The translations under genes were made by a program, and so were the position numbers. Source: Hirudinaria manillensis (Eukaryota > Annelida > Clitellata > Hirudinida > Hirudinidae). From it: 64,000 nucleotides of DNA. Shown here piece after piece: positions 25,610 through 38,622 of the stretch. The notes under the pieces were generated by a model, which saw nothing but the letters and a program-made list of their open reading frames with translations, did no database searches and was not told where the DNA came from. Each line of letters opens with the position of its first letter. Within the stretch, counting starts at the first letter, position 1. The stretch is taken from NCBI GenBank assembly GCA_034509925.1, contig CM067537.1, positions 2,412,001-2,476,000 on the forward strand, written 5' to 3'.

Positions 25610-26595
25610 TTGAAAGCCACAACAGCAACAATAACAACAACAATGACAATGTCGACTCGATTGGAGTAGCTCATGTCCTCAATTTAAATAAACAGGAAAG
25701 AGAAGAATTGTTTTCAATAAATCCAAGGAACCACCAAAGTGTGTTCACAACTTTTTTTTCCCAGTTAATCTGTATCCACAAATGCATACAAAACTGAGAA
25801 AAACTTGAGTTAATACTAAAAAAGAATTAACTTTATTAACTAACGACCGACCGATGACTCGGCCGAAAGGTTAATTATTATACAAGGTCAAAGGTTAATT
25901 AAGAGAGCGGGCTTCAATTAATCAGGGTTGCAACGAATATGAAATCAGCATTTAAAAGTTAAATGCCAACATGTTAGAAATAATTGAATGAGTAACTGTG
26001 ATTTCTAAATTCACATGTAGTCATGCTGTTATGTGATATAATGCTTCTTAGTGGTAGTAGTAATAATGGTTTATTGACTAAGGTCTGATGACTAATAAGT
26101 TAGTGATGACTAATAAGTTAAGTTAGTGACTAATTATCAGAATTAATAATTTAATTAATTTAATGAAATTAATTCTCAGAATTTAAAATTTTTGAGGCTG
26201 TTTGTGACATTAATTTTGTTCAGAAATAAATTCTTCTTCTCTTCCAATTTGCAGACGAGTTCTTCCTGATTTTAAGGTTAAATTAAGTTTAATTAAGCGA
26301 TATAAATAAATAAATAAATCTCGTCAATTTAAATCTGAAATCTTGAATTCATTAAATATGATCTTTTTCCAATGGTTAATAATAATAATAATGGTTAATT
26401 TGTAGAGCACCATATGCATAGCATCAGAGGCATTAATGAAAAAAAACTTGAACTATTTAGCCAGTTATTCTTATGACTCTTGCATGCAAATCCATTATCG
26501 TCTGCTTTATTAAGGATGCCAGTTAACATTAACATTAATATTAATACTACATTTGACTGCTCATTAACATAAATTAATAAATTAATTAATTAACA
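25610..26595. other. Intergenic DNA between convergent RFC5 and the CFAP119-like gene
   Basis: RFC5 3' UTR with AATAAA at 25687-25692, then AT-rich DNA with TAA and TTAA runs. No further gene seen. Confidence 0.6.
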
Positions 26596-28749
26596 TCAAA
26601 CAAGTACTTGAATGCCAGGTGCGAGTTCGTTGAAAATCTCCTCGACAGCCTCCAGTATTTTTTCCTTCGGAATTCCTGCCATAATTTTCATCTCATCCAA
26701 CAGCAGTTCTTTTTCATCTTCTTCTTCTTCCTCCTCCTCTCCTGCTTCAAGTTGCTTTTCATCCTTAATAAATTAATTAATTTAAATGATTGGAGGAATT
26801 TTAATTGGCTTCAATAAGTTTTAAAAAATATTTTTCAATTGTAACGTTAAATTATTATTATTAAAAAATAATATTAAATATTTATATTAATATTTAATAT
26901 TAATATTTAATATTAAATATTTATATTATTATTTAATATTAATATTTAATATTTTTATGACACTCAATAAAATTTGATAATTATGAATCTATCATAATAG
27001 CATAAAAGTATTGCTTTAACAAGTGCAGGTTAGGATAAGTTATTACAGGTTAGACTTGATAGTATATCAAGATATCATATCACACACATTACAATTACAA
27101 ATCACAACATGGCGATGACAACATACATTCATGCATATTCAAAATCAATGGTCAAATGTCGTGACCCTTCGATCGACCTCTTTCTCGCAGGTCTTCTTGG
27201 GTTTGTCGAGGAAGATCAGGTCGTAGTCCTCCTTTGAAATTCCTTCGTTCAGCGGCAGAGGTTCAATGCTGCCGTGAATCGTCTGCAACACGAACTGGCG
27301 GGAAATGCAATCATAGTTGTGATAATGATAACATCATTGGTGAGGGTAATGATGATGGTGATGATGAAGATGATGATGATGATCTTGAAGGATGTTAGAT
27401 TATATTAATGTCTAGGATACTGTGGCAATGAAAAAAAAATGGCACTTGAAATTGATTAATAGAAATTAATAAAATTAAATTTAATTCTGGTGACCTAATA
27501 ACGACTTGACCTACATTTCCATCCAATCGGAGAGCACATCTCTCCTCGCTAAACAGAAACTCGTACATCTTGTAAGGCCGATAGATGCTGTCACATGATA
27601 ACAATAATAATAGTTAATAAAACTAATTGGTTAATTAATATTAATATAAATTGCTGCGATTAAACAATAAAACTCAACAAAAACGACCGACAATGCTACT
27701 TTCACGATGTCAAATTTAACGATTTATTAAAATTAATTAGTAAACAATATTATGATTATATTATGATTCATGATTCATTGCACAACACAATCTCTCAACA
27801 GGGATCCAAGGTACTCGTATCCCTGACTCCTAATAAAAAAAAAGGAAAGCATTCCTATTGGTTGCAAAGAAATGTAATGACCTTCACCTAACCATGAGGT
27901 AGTCCACCACCTCCTTCATCTCCTTCTCCTCCTTGAACTCTTCCATCCTTTCCACGGTCGACTTCAGTTCCTCCAGGTTCTCCAGCATATTGAGACGTTT
28001 CTCGCATATAATTTAAACAAATCGAGTGCAAATTAACAGGGAAGAAGTTAATTTTAATCTTTAATTATTTCATAATTTGTGAAAAATATTTCTGATCAGT
28101 TTGTAATTCATTTGTAACACTACTATAAATTATGATTTATATTATATTATGTTAAATTTCCTAATAACAAATAGATGCAAGCAAAGTTAAGACTAACTGA
28201 TTTTGATAAATTAAAAATTTTTACTAATTACAATTTAAACTAATTTAACTAATTACAAAAGATTAATTCAACAAGTTCACTGCTCAATAATAACCAGGCC
28301 TACTTATGTTAATGATCTGCTGATGGAGGAGAAGTGAAAAAGCTTGTAACTGTTCCAGATTGAACCCCTTCCTAAGAGCCCACCAGAGTCCAGCAACATA
28401 AAAGTCAACAAGTGCTGCATCTCCAAGGTTCAAGTGAGTTTGTCTTTTTCCCAAAATGTTTGCAACCTCACTGAATGGAAAGAAAACATGTTAAAGAGTA
28501 TAATCGACAAGATGTTACTGATTGTTCTCTGGATTTAGATTCTTAATTGATATAAATATGTATCGAATAAATTTGCGACTAAGAATATTGTAACAATTAT
28601 TACAATTTAACGGCTAAAAAAGTCCACAAGCATTTTATTCACCTTTCAAATTCTTCTGGGAGGCAAATATTCATGAGTTTTGAGGCTGATTCATCATCAA
28701 GAAATTTGACGATCTCTTCCGACACGTCTGGATCAGTCTCCAAATCCAT
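26596..28749 (-). CDS. CFAP119 (CCDC189)-like coiled-coil protein of cilia
   Basis: Exons placed on the minus strand: 28749-28643, 28470-28304, 28000-27893, 27587-27515, 27294-27178, 26763-26596. The order of features fits CFAP119: a short acidic start (MDLETDPDVSEEIVKFL), ALVDFYVAGLWWALRKGFNL, a helical charged stretch (MLENLEELKSTVERMEEF), VVDYLM followed by SIYRPYKMYEFLFSEERCAL, then an acidic coiled tail with a run of glutamates. The family is thought to act in sperm flagella and motile cilia. The junctions 28304/28000 and 27893/27587 do not close in phase as written, so one small exon is probably missing in each gap; a stretch after the strong acceptor at about 27834 is a candidate for the second. 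Family assignment is from memory of conserved blocks and is moderate. Confidence 0.5.
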
Positions 28750-30241
28750 TTTCTTAATTTGAAAGAAGTACCAATTTTCCGCAAATATTTGTAAATAAAA
28801 ATAAAAATCCTGTTTAATCTTAAATTTTTTATTAAAAACCCATTTTCCAAAATCTGTTTTAATTCAATTCGACCGCTAATACTTCCAACAAGAAAACTTT
28901 ACCATGACGACGTATTGACCCGCACGATCAATTTGACCAATTGAATCACTTTTATTACACTAATTCCAAACTTTTACTAAAACTTTACATTATTGAAATA
29001 AAAATCAACTGCAATAAGTCTAACCTAACTTGCTAATTTTTAAAATTATAAATAAGTTGAATGCATTCTTAAATTCCTGAGTAGTAAACTTAAAGTAAAC
29101 ACAAAATCTAATTTATTAAACGTTCTGCGTTGTTTTTATTCATAAGACTTGAGATAGATATTAAAAAAACCCAACAAATAAATTCAATTATTGGCGTTAA
29201 TAATTAAAGTTAACAATTACCTCTTTTTGTTTCGAACGAAATCGATAGATGGATACGAAATCAGAACAATGTTTAATAATAATTGTGGTGAACTTTTTTA
29301 ATTAGGTCAAACATGAATTAAATATTAAGTTTAAACTTTAAATTTGACTTAAAAATCCTCTCTTCACCTGTGTAAATTCGCTAGCGAAGGCATTGAATGT
29401 TTTTTTTTAATTTACTTGTTTATTCTTTCCAGGAAATGAGAAATAAAAAGTTAATTCGAAATCTAATTTTCAACTCCGCCTATCAACTCCTGATTGAAGA
29501 CGTTTTATGAGAATACATCACGACATGAGGCTCGGATTTACGACCATTAAGCGATAAAAAGATTAGATTTAATTAAGTTTAAAGCTAACTTCCCACGCCT
29601 TTGAAAGGAGACGAACGTTTCGAAATATTTCGAGTTGCTGTTGATATTTTCTTCAAACTGTTTTTGACGATAATTAATTAATTAATTAAAATTTAATAAC
29701 AACAAAAGTTTAAAAGTTAATAACAACAAACAACTTTATTGGAAAGAAACTCATCTAAGATCCCATGTCACGAAACATTGTCGACGAAATACGGAAACAC
29801 TTTGCAACAAGTATTTTCACAAGTCGAAAATTATTCCTGCAAAAAAGCTCGCTCTAAAACGGTTTCTAAGAACTAGAATCCTTCGAATATCAAAGCGCAC
29901 AGAATTTAAATATATAAAAAGGAGAAGCCATTTTGTTTTCTGAATGGAAACAGCGGAACTAACTCGTCTGCTCTTTTTGGCGCCTCGGACGTAGGAATGC
30001 GCAAGACGATGAAATATAACAAAATACAGACACACACACACAGAGACGAATATAGGGAGAGATATAAAGAGAAGGACATGGATAAAATGTCGAATTTTGA
30101 ATGCATTTTTGGTCAATAAATGAATTAAATCGAGCAAAAAATATTTTCCATGTTTTGAAACGTGGCTGGCGACCTGGTTTAATGGTGTTTAACTTTCTGA
30201 GTGGTTTTGAGTGGTCGTGTAGATGTTATCTTGGCAAGTTC

Positions 30242-30482
30242 ATGATGTTGTTGTTGTTGTTGACGATGATGACGATGATGATGATGTTGATGATGAAGAA
30301 GAAGATGGCGAAAATGACTATATGATGATGATGATGGTTTTGATAGCGATAAACGACGACGATGATGATAGCGGTGATGATGATGATGGCGAAAATGACT
30401 ACATGATAATGGTTTTGATAGTGATGACGGAGATGATGATAGTGACGATGACAATGGTGATGATGATGATGATGATGATTAT
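30242..30482. repeat. Degenerate GAT/GAC trinucleotide array
   Basis: Imperfect GAT repeats with GAC and GAA variants. They produce poly-Asp and poly-His frames that are not genes. Confidence 0.85.
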
Positions 30483-30945
30483 GAGCGCAAATCAAAATGA
30501 GAGGCAGTTGTTCGCTAAATCCTACCACCGCTTTTTACCGCTTCCCGTCACCGTCAAAGTTCAGTAGCAAGTGTTGCTGAGCAAGTGTCACGATGTCTTC
30601 AATGTTTCACTCTTCGAGTGGGTTTTGTTCTCGTTGTCGTAGTTGATGATGATGATGATGATTATGATGACAGGTAATGATGACTAGGACGAGATGATCA
30701 ATGGTCATTTTGTTTAATAAGGCGGTGATGATGACGACGCCACGACGCCGATGACGACGACGACGACGATGATGATGATGATGATCGCACAGGATGTCGT
30801 TGAAGCAAAGTTTTGAATTCTCCGTCGATATTGTTAATCCAGCTCCGAGTTGAGTTCGGTATTGTTGCCGTCCTCCACCATAGATTCCTGATTGAAGTCA
30901 ATCATTCAATCAATCAATCAATTTAATTTGATGTTTGATAGGTAG

Positions 30946-31735
30946 ATAGATAGATAGATGGATGGATGGATGGATGGATGGATGGATGGATGGATGGATG
31001 GATGGATGGATGGATGGATGGATGGATGGATGGATGGATGGATGGATGGATGGATGGATGGATGGATGGATGGATGGATGGATGGATGGATGGATGGATG
31101 GATGGATGGATGGATGGATGGATGGATGGATGGATGGATGGATGGATGGATGGATGGATGGATGGATGGATGGATGGATGGATGGATGGATGGATGGATG
31201 GATGGATGGATGGATGGATGGATGGATGGATGGATGGATGGATGGATGGATGGATGGATGGATGGATGGATGGATGGATGGATGGATGGATGGATGGATG
31301 GATAGATGGAAGGAAGGATGTATGGATGGATGGATGGATGGATGATGGATGGATGGATGGATGGATGGATGGATGGATGGATGGATGGATGGATGGATGG
31401 ATGGATTGATGGATGGATGGATGGATGGATGGATGGATGGATGGATGGATGGATGGATGGATGGATGGATGGATGGATGGATGGATGGATGGATGGATGG
31501 ATGGATGGATGGATGGATGGATGGATGGATGGATGGATGGATGGATGGATGGATGGATGGATGGATGGAGCGTGGGATGGATGGATGGATGGATGGATGG
31601 ATGGATGGATGGATGGATGGATGGATGGATGGATGGATGGATGGATGGATGGATGGATGGATGGATGGATGGATGGATGGATGGATGGATGGATGGATGG
31701 ATGGATGGATGGATGGATAGATAGATAGATAGATA
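30946..31735. repeat. (GGAT)n array, about 790 bp
   Basis: GGAT tetranucleotides flanked on both sides by short GATA runs. The array is broken by variant units near 31302-31348, 31406 and 31567-31575, which shift the phase, so it is older or more recombined than the array at 3283. Confidence 0.96.
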
Positions 31736-32167
31736 GATAGATAAATAAATAATAATAAAAGTCATAAATTGAATGTAAAGTATTTGATTAGATATTATTA
31801 AATAGTTACAGCGTAACTCTTATTTGGTTAGATTAACTCTTATAATAACGAGGTACTAACGAGTTAGCAAGCTATTTTCCGACTAAATAATACAAAACAT
31901 AATACAACAAATACAAAACAAATTGTATCACTTGTATGACTAAGCATCATTGTTAAACAAACATACATTGTTGAACATACACAAGCACAGCTCTTAACAA
32001 CGTTTCCCTCCAAAAATAAGACAATGAGAAAACGCCAACAACAACCCCCCAAAAAAACAACAACATCGTTTTGCATCACACAACAACACACAACAACAAC
32101 AACAGCTGTCTTGTCACGTGATTTGTGATTTGTATAAAAATAACCTCACGTTCTTTAAAACAAAAAT

Positions 32168-32340
32168 ATGCCTACTACAACCGGATACGTTCCCAGGGAT
32201 TTCCCCAGCGGTTCTCAGTTTCGACATCAAAAAAAGTTTGGAAAGTCCTTTGAAGTTCTCATAAGTTACTTATTGTTGGATACCTTCAAGTCATGCTTTG
32301 TTAGCCTTTTATTACTCTTATTACTGCTATTATAGTTATA

Positions 32341-32381
<41 letters not shown>

Positions 32382-32799
32382 TGTTATTAGGTTATAATAA
32401 TAATAGTAATAATAATAATAATTATTATTATTATAGTAAGTAATAATAATAATAATTATTATTATTATTATTATTACTGTTATTAGGTTATAATAATAAT
32501 AATTATTATATAAAATTATAATATAATAAAAACTTAAAATGATAATAATAATAATTAATATGCCATCACCCTCAATTATAATAATAATATTATTATATAA
32601 TAATAATAATAATTATTATTATATAATAATAATATTATTATTATATAATAATAATTATTATTATTATTATTAATATTATTATATAATAATAATAATAATT
32701 ATTATTAATTAATTAATTAAGTTTTTATTTCCAGAATAACGTGCATATTCAGATTAAAGACGGTCAGCCATTATTTCAACATAAGGAGATTTACTTCAG
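32168..32799 (+). CDS. Weak candidate for a short unrecognised gene (two exons)
   Basis: Exon 1 at 32168-32254 begins MPTTTGYVPRDFPSGSQF and is preceded by CACGTG at 32115-32120 and a TATA-like TATAAAAA at 32133-32140, 28 bases before the ATG. Exon 2 at 32735-32799 follows a good pyrimidine-rich acceptor and reads NNVHIQIKDGQPLFQHKEIYF in the matching phase. The next part is unclear: either a third exon from about 32914 that reads into the retroposon tail, or a further exon hidden by that insertion. I do not recognise the protein. The upstream motifs and phase match are suggestive, but the evidence is thin. Confidence 0.25.
32339..32720. repeat. Alternating ATT/AAT arrays, self-complementary
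   Basis: Blocks of TTA and TAA repeats alternate, making several perfect AT palindromes that could extrude as cruciforms. Confidence 0.85.
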
Positions 32800-32910
32800 G
32801 TTTACAACGACCAGCGATAATTGTTTCTGTTGTTTAAGAAATTGTATAAGTCTCATTTAGTAAGGGTTGTTTGAGTTTACATGGTTGTATTATATATATT
32901 ATGATTTTTT

Positions 32911-33064
32911 TAGGGCCAGTCTGTTTAGCGGAAGCTTGCGCTTCCTTAAGACTGACCCTATGAGTTTATTTTGTATTTTAAGTTTAATTTGTTTCGTTGG
33001 TGTACATAATTGTTTGTTCAATTGTTTGTTCAATAAACTCTAAACTCTTAAAAAAAAAAAAAAA
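32911..33064 (+). mobile_element. 3' end of a retroposon with hairpin, AATAAA and poly(A)
   Basis: An outer stem GGGCCAGTCT pairs with AGACTGACCC (one mismatch) around an inner GGAAGC/GCTTCC stem. AATAAA follows near 33033 and a genomic run of 15 or more A ends at about 33064. This is the expected layout of a non-LTR retrotransposon or SINE tail. The 5' limit is not clear. Confidence 0.55.
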
Positions 33065-34034
33065 ATAATTCATCGTCAGGTGAGTGGTCCTTGTGAACAA
33101 AGAAGGAGATCTCATTGGAAGAGAAATGGAAGCATAAATACCAGCACAAAAGATATCATATTATAATACTATTAATATTATAATAATAATATAATAATAT
33201 AATAATAGTAATATTTTTGTTATTATAATATAATAATATTACCATTATTATAATGTAACAATATTACTATTATTATAATTATTATAATATAATAATATTA
33301 CTATTATTATAATTATTGTACCGTATGTAATATTAATATTATTATTATTATTATTATTACAATATTACATCATTACAATCTGTACTTAGCAACACACGTG
33401 ATATTATGTTGAATTAATTTACATATTGCTTCTAAATTATAAATAAAGTTCTTTTTTAAATTCACATTTAATGCGCTTTTTTAAAAATATTTTCTTAAAA
33501 TAGTTTTTCAATTTCAAAATAATAATTTCTTTTTTTCCAACCGAAAAACGAGACAAAAAAAGGAATCCAAATCACTCGAAGATTTAGGATTTTTCGAAAA
33601 TGCAGTTTTCCTAAAAATAGGATTCTTTTCAAAGGAACTATTTATAACTACTTCAAAGCTTTTGTAAAGTACAACTATGACGATGATGATGATTGCCAAA
33701 AGCAGGCAATTATCATAAATTATGATTATTGCTTAATATAATTAGCAATAACGTGATGTTATTATAATAACTATTATTATTATTATTGTTATTATTATTA
33801 CTGCCACTACTGGTAAAATTAAATATATATATATATATTATTATATATATAAATTATTGTGTAATATGAAGTTATAAATTTTTATAATTAAGTTATATTG
33901 CATATATTTCTGCTATATTATATATCAATAATATTAATAATAATTATTATATATATAAATTTATTTAAGTTGTCATTGAGCAATATATACAATAATTATA
34001 TAATTACCCAAAATTATAATTATTATTATTATAA
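33065..34034. other. Intergenic DNA, AT-rich
   Basis: ATT/AAT arrays around 33170-33360 and 33770-33960, and a donor-like CAGGTGAGT at about 33076. No supported gene. Confidence 0.5.
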
Positions 34035-37000
34035 CTAGTAACAAGAGTCGACAACAATAACAACAACCCATCCTCCTCTGTCGGCAATCCAAGAGGCGAA
34101 TTTGTCTTCGAAATACTTGATGGTGAACTCTTTTATGGTGCCTGCCATAGACGTGCCCATGCCCGCCAGGTGCACGGCAGACCTCGTCAGTCTGAAGACG
34201 AAGGCCACCTGCCTCCACCCTCCGCCCTCGTGACCCACGTTGGCCGAGAGGATCTCTTCGAACTTGGTGTACGAGGGACTGCCGGCCAATTCTGCTGCTA
34301 TGCTGCCGGGAGACATGGCTGCTTGCTGCTGTTAGAGGGTGGTTATGAGCGGTTAGTCGTTTCTTGTTTATATAATATAATTATATTATATTAATTATTT
34401 TAATTAATTAATTAATTTCATTTTTCAATTAATTGATTTCATTGGTTATTGTCATGATTATATGTTATATCATTTCCTATTTATTGAATCGTAATGTTAT
34501 TAATTCACTTTAATCCATATTAATTCACTTTAATTCACGTTAATTCACATGTATTCACATTATAGATACAATTATATTACTGTTATATTAGATTAGGCCT
34601 GCTACTTAGATACGCAGTTAGGACTGCAGGTATGACCGAATGGATAACCATTCTATACGTGGTATTGATGGCAGATGACTACTTTATGTGTCGTGTTCGT
34701 TACCCAACCAGCACCACCAGGGGGCGCGCCCTCGGATTGGGATGGTGGGGGTGGTGTACGAATGGCATATCGATATACGAAACGCCCTTCCATCTTGTCG
34801 GCGTACGTAAGGTGATCTAGAGACCTGCCGAATACAAATTAGATGTTATCGCTCTGAGTACGATGAATATCCGTTCCATTGAATCCGGATTCCTCTCATC
34901 GTTCGATGCTTAATATGAAGTTGAAGTGAAGCACTAGATAAATTGATAAATTGATAACCTAACTATGTATTAAATCAATCAATCACTCGAACTTCAATCG
35001 ACATTAAGACTTGATTAACGACGGGTTAACTAATTAGGTTAATTGGTGTTCAGTTATTGATCAGTTCCCCTTCCGAGTTGGATGTGCTTCCAGCGGCGTG
35101 CATCGTACAGGTGTGGTATGTTTATGGCTTCTTCCAAGCGGACAGGTATCATCGCTCGCATCGATTAAGACGGATCCATCTTTCATATTCATGGAGATTT
35201 TGGATCCGTAATTCATTAATTGCCAATATCCTAATAGCGGTATAATTATACTTTAATTTCAGGACACTCTTTGATCAGCGAGATCAGAGATTGTAATATT
35301 TATCTTATAAATCATTATTATAACGTTTTATTATATACAATAATAATGCTAAGAATGTAGCATTTTATTTTATTATCATTTATTTAAACTTTTATTATAA
35401 TAATAACGATAATAATAATAATTCTAAGAATATAGAACTGTTTTTTTAGGGGGAATAAATTGTTATTTTGAAAATAATTTAATATATTTCCTTTAAATGA
35501 AATAATAGATAGATTGTGATACTATACCGTGTTGAGCTGAGATTGTGTTGTAGCGTTGCGAACTGGAACATATTGGTCGAGAGTAACACCTAATGATTTA
35601 GAATTTATAAAATTTATCAATATAACAATAATTAATAAACTAATAACTAATTAAATTGTTTATTTATTAAATAGTTTATCAATAAATTAATAATTAATTT
35701 AAATATTCATTTAGTCCAATATCTGTACAACAAAGACTTTGCTTCTTGAACTCTGTTTGGACGTTGTTTGTGTATTTTTGGCTCCTAATCACGATACCAC
35801 ATCTAAATTTATCGGTCACGTAAAATGTTTTTTATTTTGAAATCTTTAATTTTATCTTATATTTGTTTACATTTGCGCCAATAAATTTCGATTCTATGTT
35901 TAGACCCAAGAACTATTAATTTACTAGTGTTATTATTAATATTAATAATAATATCAATATTAATAATATTATTAATATTATTATTATTATGTACTCTTGA
36001 TATATTCTGGCATGACATCAGATCTTTATGGAAGATATTTAATTAAAACACGCGGACTGGTTAGGCTGAAATTGATAGGTTGATAATGATACAAAAGGGT
36101 TTGTTGCAATCAGCATAAACTTTTCAGGAAGCAAGCATATTTTTTTAAATTTGTTTTCGTTTAATTAATTATTATATAATCTAAAAATAATAACGAATAA
36201 CCTTAACGTAGACATTAGCATCTTATGACGACAACGATAATGTGACGATGGCGATGATAATGATAATCAGACATTTAACCTAGTGACCTACATTAAATAA
36301 ATAATTAATTAATAAATAATCACTTAATTAAATCGGTACGATTTGGAAACCTAACCTTTGGCACAATCGCCGGAAGTGCTGTGATCTTCTCGAGTCCAGA
36401 AACCTGTCATTTTGTAGTTGTCTGCAATGGCGGCCAACTGGTCTGCTATCCTGCCAAAAAGTTCCTCCTTCTCTTCTGGGGTTTTCAGGTCGAAGGGCAC
36501 GATCGAAGATGAAGAGGAATTCTTATCGTAGTCTGAGAATCGAGTTTCCCACATCAATTGGGGTTGGGTTTTGGAATGATTTTAGTGGAGTTGTTTATTA
36601 TAAATTGATTTTGATTTATTATTTTTATCGGTTGTTAAGAAGGTGAATTATTACCCAAAAAAAATGATATTAAAATTGCGTTTGTCTTAGTTATTAGTGT
36701 CAATTCTTTTTAAGTAGGACAAGAGGTTTTCTTTTTTTGCAAAAAGACTTCCTTTTGATAGTTTCTAATTGATCTAAGACATCATGAGTCTTTGTACCAA
36801 AATACCAAGAAAGGTCGATATGTGTAGCCAGGCAATCAGATATATACTAAATAGTTTTGAGCCGTTTTGTGCCTAACAGTGAGTTTTTTGCGCTACATAA
36901 ATCGAGCCTTTATTTCATTTATGGTTCCTATGAAAGTTGCCCGTCTGGTATTTGTAAACGAAGATACCTCCATCTACTTCATCGGCACATTGCGTGGGGG

Positions 37001-38277
37001 AAGGACGGGGTTCCTTTGATCCGCCCAAGTCCCTGAAGACGTCCGCTGGGAGAGGCATTGGTGGCCTTTGGGTCAAAAATTTCGACCCTCGGCTCTTGGA
37101 ATTGCTGTCAGAAGAGTAGCCAGCGTGCTTGTATCGCTCCAGAAGCTTCCTCTCTTCTGGTCTCAACGGTCTGATGATGGTGTTAAGGTTGTCGGCCGAT
37201 CTTGACCTGTGATCTGATTGGTTGAAAGCATGTGATGACTATAAATGGTCTTTCTATGAACTGTGGGTATTATTTATATCGTTAAGAATATATCATTGTT
37301 CTTATTGTTAAACTGCAAATTACTTTTTAAAAAAATTAATAAAATTCAAAACCTTTTACTGGTTTTCGACCAAGTCTGAGACCCTTTCTTCTGAGCTGGT
37401 GGATAATTGCCTCAAAGAAGTTCCTGTTGGCCTTGACCCTTTCGTCGCTTTTGCTTGATTTCTTTGAGTGGTGACGTTTCTTCGAGTGGTGGGTTACGAG
37501 GTGCGGTGACCTTACTGGGGGCGTTTCGGGGGTGACCAGGGTAGGGGTCAGAGGAGCCTTTTCTTTCTGCCTCTTGAAGCTCTGTTGGACCCGCTCCAGT
37601 GCCAATCTGAAGGTGCTCTTTTTCTTGCGATTTAGAAGTTCTTTGTCTGGGAATTCGTAATCCTCCGTACTGCTCGACGATGCCTGATCTTCATCGTCGC
37701 CTGTGGCATTCGCTGGAGAGCTTTTGGCGCAAGAAGATCCCGAGCTGCGACCCAAGCGCAGCCTAGAAATGTATTCTTCCGCCCTGACCTGAGACGAAGC
37801 CCTGGTGAGCTTGGTCGGTTTCGGAACCCGATTTGACTGATCCCTGCTCGCCTGTTGTGGTGACTGGTCGATGTCATAGTAGTGGTGATGGACCGACGGC
37901 TCTTTGTCGTGCTGGAACTGTCTGAAACTCTGGTAAACGTCGTTGAAGTCTTCGGCGCTCGAGCGATCGACCTGCTTGGCGCTGACGTACGTGTGCTCGT
38001 CTGCCTCTTCCGGCTGCTTCTCGGCGCCGAAGTAATTCCTCAGCAGTCGCTCCTCGTCCGGCGTCAGATGCTTGAGGAACTTTTCAAGGACTTTCTTGGC
38101 GTCTTCGGTTACCGAAGACTTGGACACTTGGACTTGTCTCTTGCCGGTTCGATTCCTGGAGGCGACCGTAGGTAGTTTCTCGTAGTCGCAACTGTCGGTG
38201 CTGATGTTTCTTCTGTGCCTGAGTTCCTGAGGTCTTGGAGAGCGTAAAGATGAGGAGCCGACCAGGGATGGATTCAT
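34035..38277 (-). CDS. Bcl-2 family protein resembling BCL2L14 (BCL-G), with a long basic N-terminal extension
   Basis: Exons on the minus strand: 38277-37353, 37213-36968, 36532-36356, 34318-34035; phases close, 543 aa. Bcl-2 proteins control apoptosis at mitochondria. The N-terminal 390 residues are Ser/Arg/Lys-rich and probably disordered. A BH3-like helix LFGRIADQL is at about 415-423. The last exon holds the Bcl-2 fold: SYTKFEEIL, a BH1-like GGWRQVAFVFR (about 481-491), TIKEFTIKYFEDKF and the BH2 core SWIADRGGW (about 524-532). The spacing to the FSPWIQQHGGW end of vertebrate BCL-G is similar. No classical tail anchor is seen, only a short WVVVIVV stretch before the stop, also as in BCL-G. 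Whether it is a true BCL2L14 orthologue or a lineage-specific member is open. Confidence 0.7.
34714..34727 (+). promoter_or_regulatory. CTCF-like motif in an intron
   Basis: CCACCAGGGGGCGC matches the core of the bilaterian CTCF binding motif exactly. It lies in the large third intron of the Bcl-2-like gene, inside a less AT-rich patch (about 34590-34840). Chance occurrence of such a GC-rich word is unlikely in this AT-rich DNA, but binding is only inferred. Confidence 0.35.
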
Positions 38278-38622
38278 TTTCCTTCCAATCTTTCTATCCG
38301 CTTTGAAGATGACGACGAGGGTGATGATGATGATGATGTTGAGTCTAGCATTTTAGAAGGTTTTTTTGCTGTGAATTGTTAATTCGAAAAATTATTTTAA
38401 GTCGTAATAAATCACGCAGGTAATACGAGATACTATTCCTCCTGGGGGAAATATTTTCCATGGATGGATGGAAAATTGCGAAGAACAATAACTTTTTTTT
38501 TTCAAACTATTCGCAATTTTTATTTTCAAAAATCCAAACAAATTTTGTGCGTGACTTTCGTACGAGGACGCATCAAAAAGTTATACAAATTGAGGAAACA
38601 TGAAGCTTCGTGTCGAAAGTAC

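Larger units (their letters stand above)
28750..32167. other. Intergenic DNA with microsatellites
   Basis: Contains the CFAP119-like 5' flank, GAT/GAC-type arrays at about 30250-30480 and 30640-30785, and the long GGAT array at 30950-31735. Open frames here are low-complexity (poly-Asp, poly-Met, poly-His) and not called. Confidence 0.6.

Noticed and set aside
34632-34820. 62-codon plus-strand frame with ATG
   Set aside because: Lies in an intron of the Bcl-2-like gene; no family, no splice context.
37882-38175. 97-codon plus-strand frame
   Set aside because: Antisense to the first exon of the Bcl-2-like gene, whose strand is fixed by in-phase splicing to the BH3 and BH2 exons.
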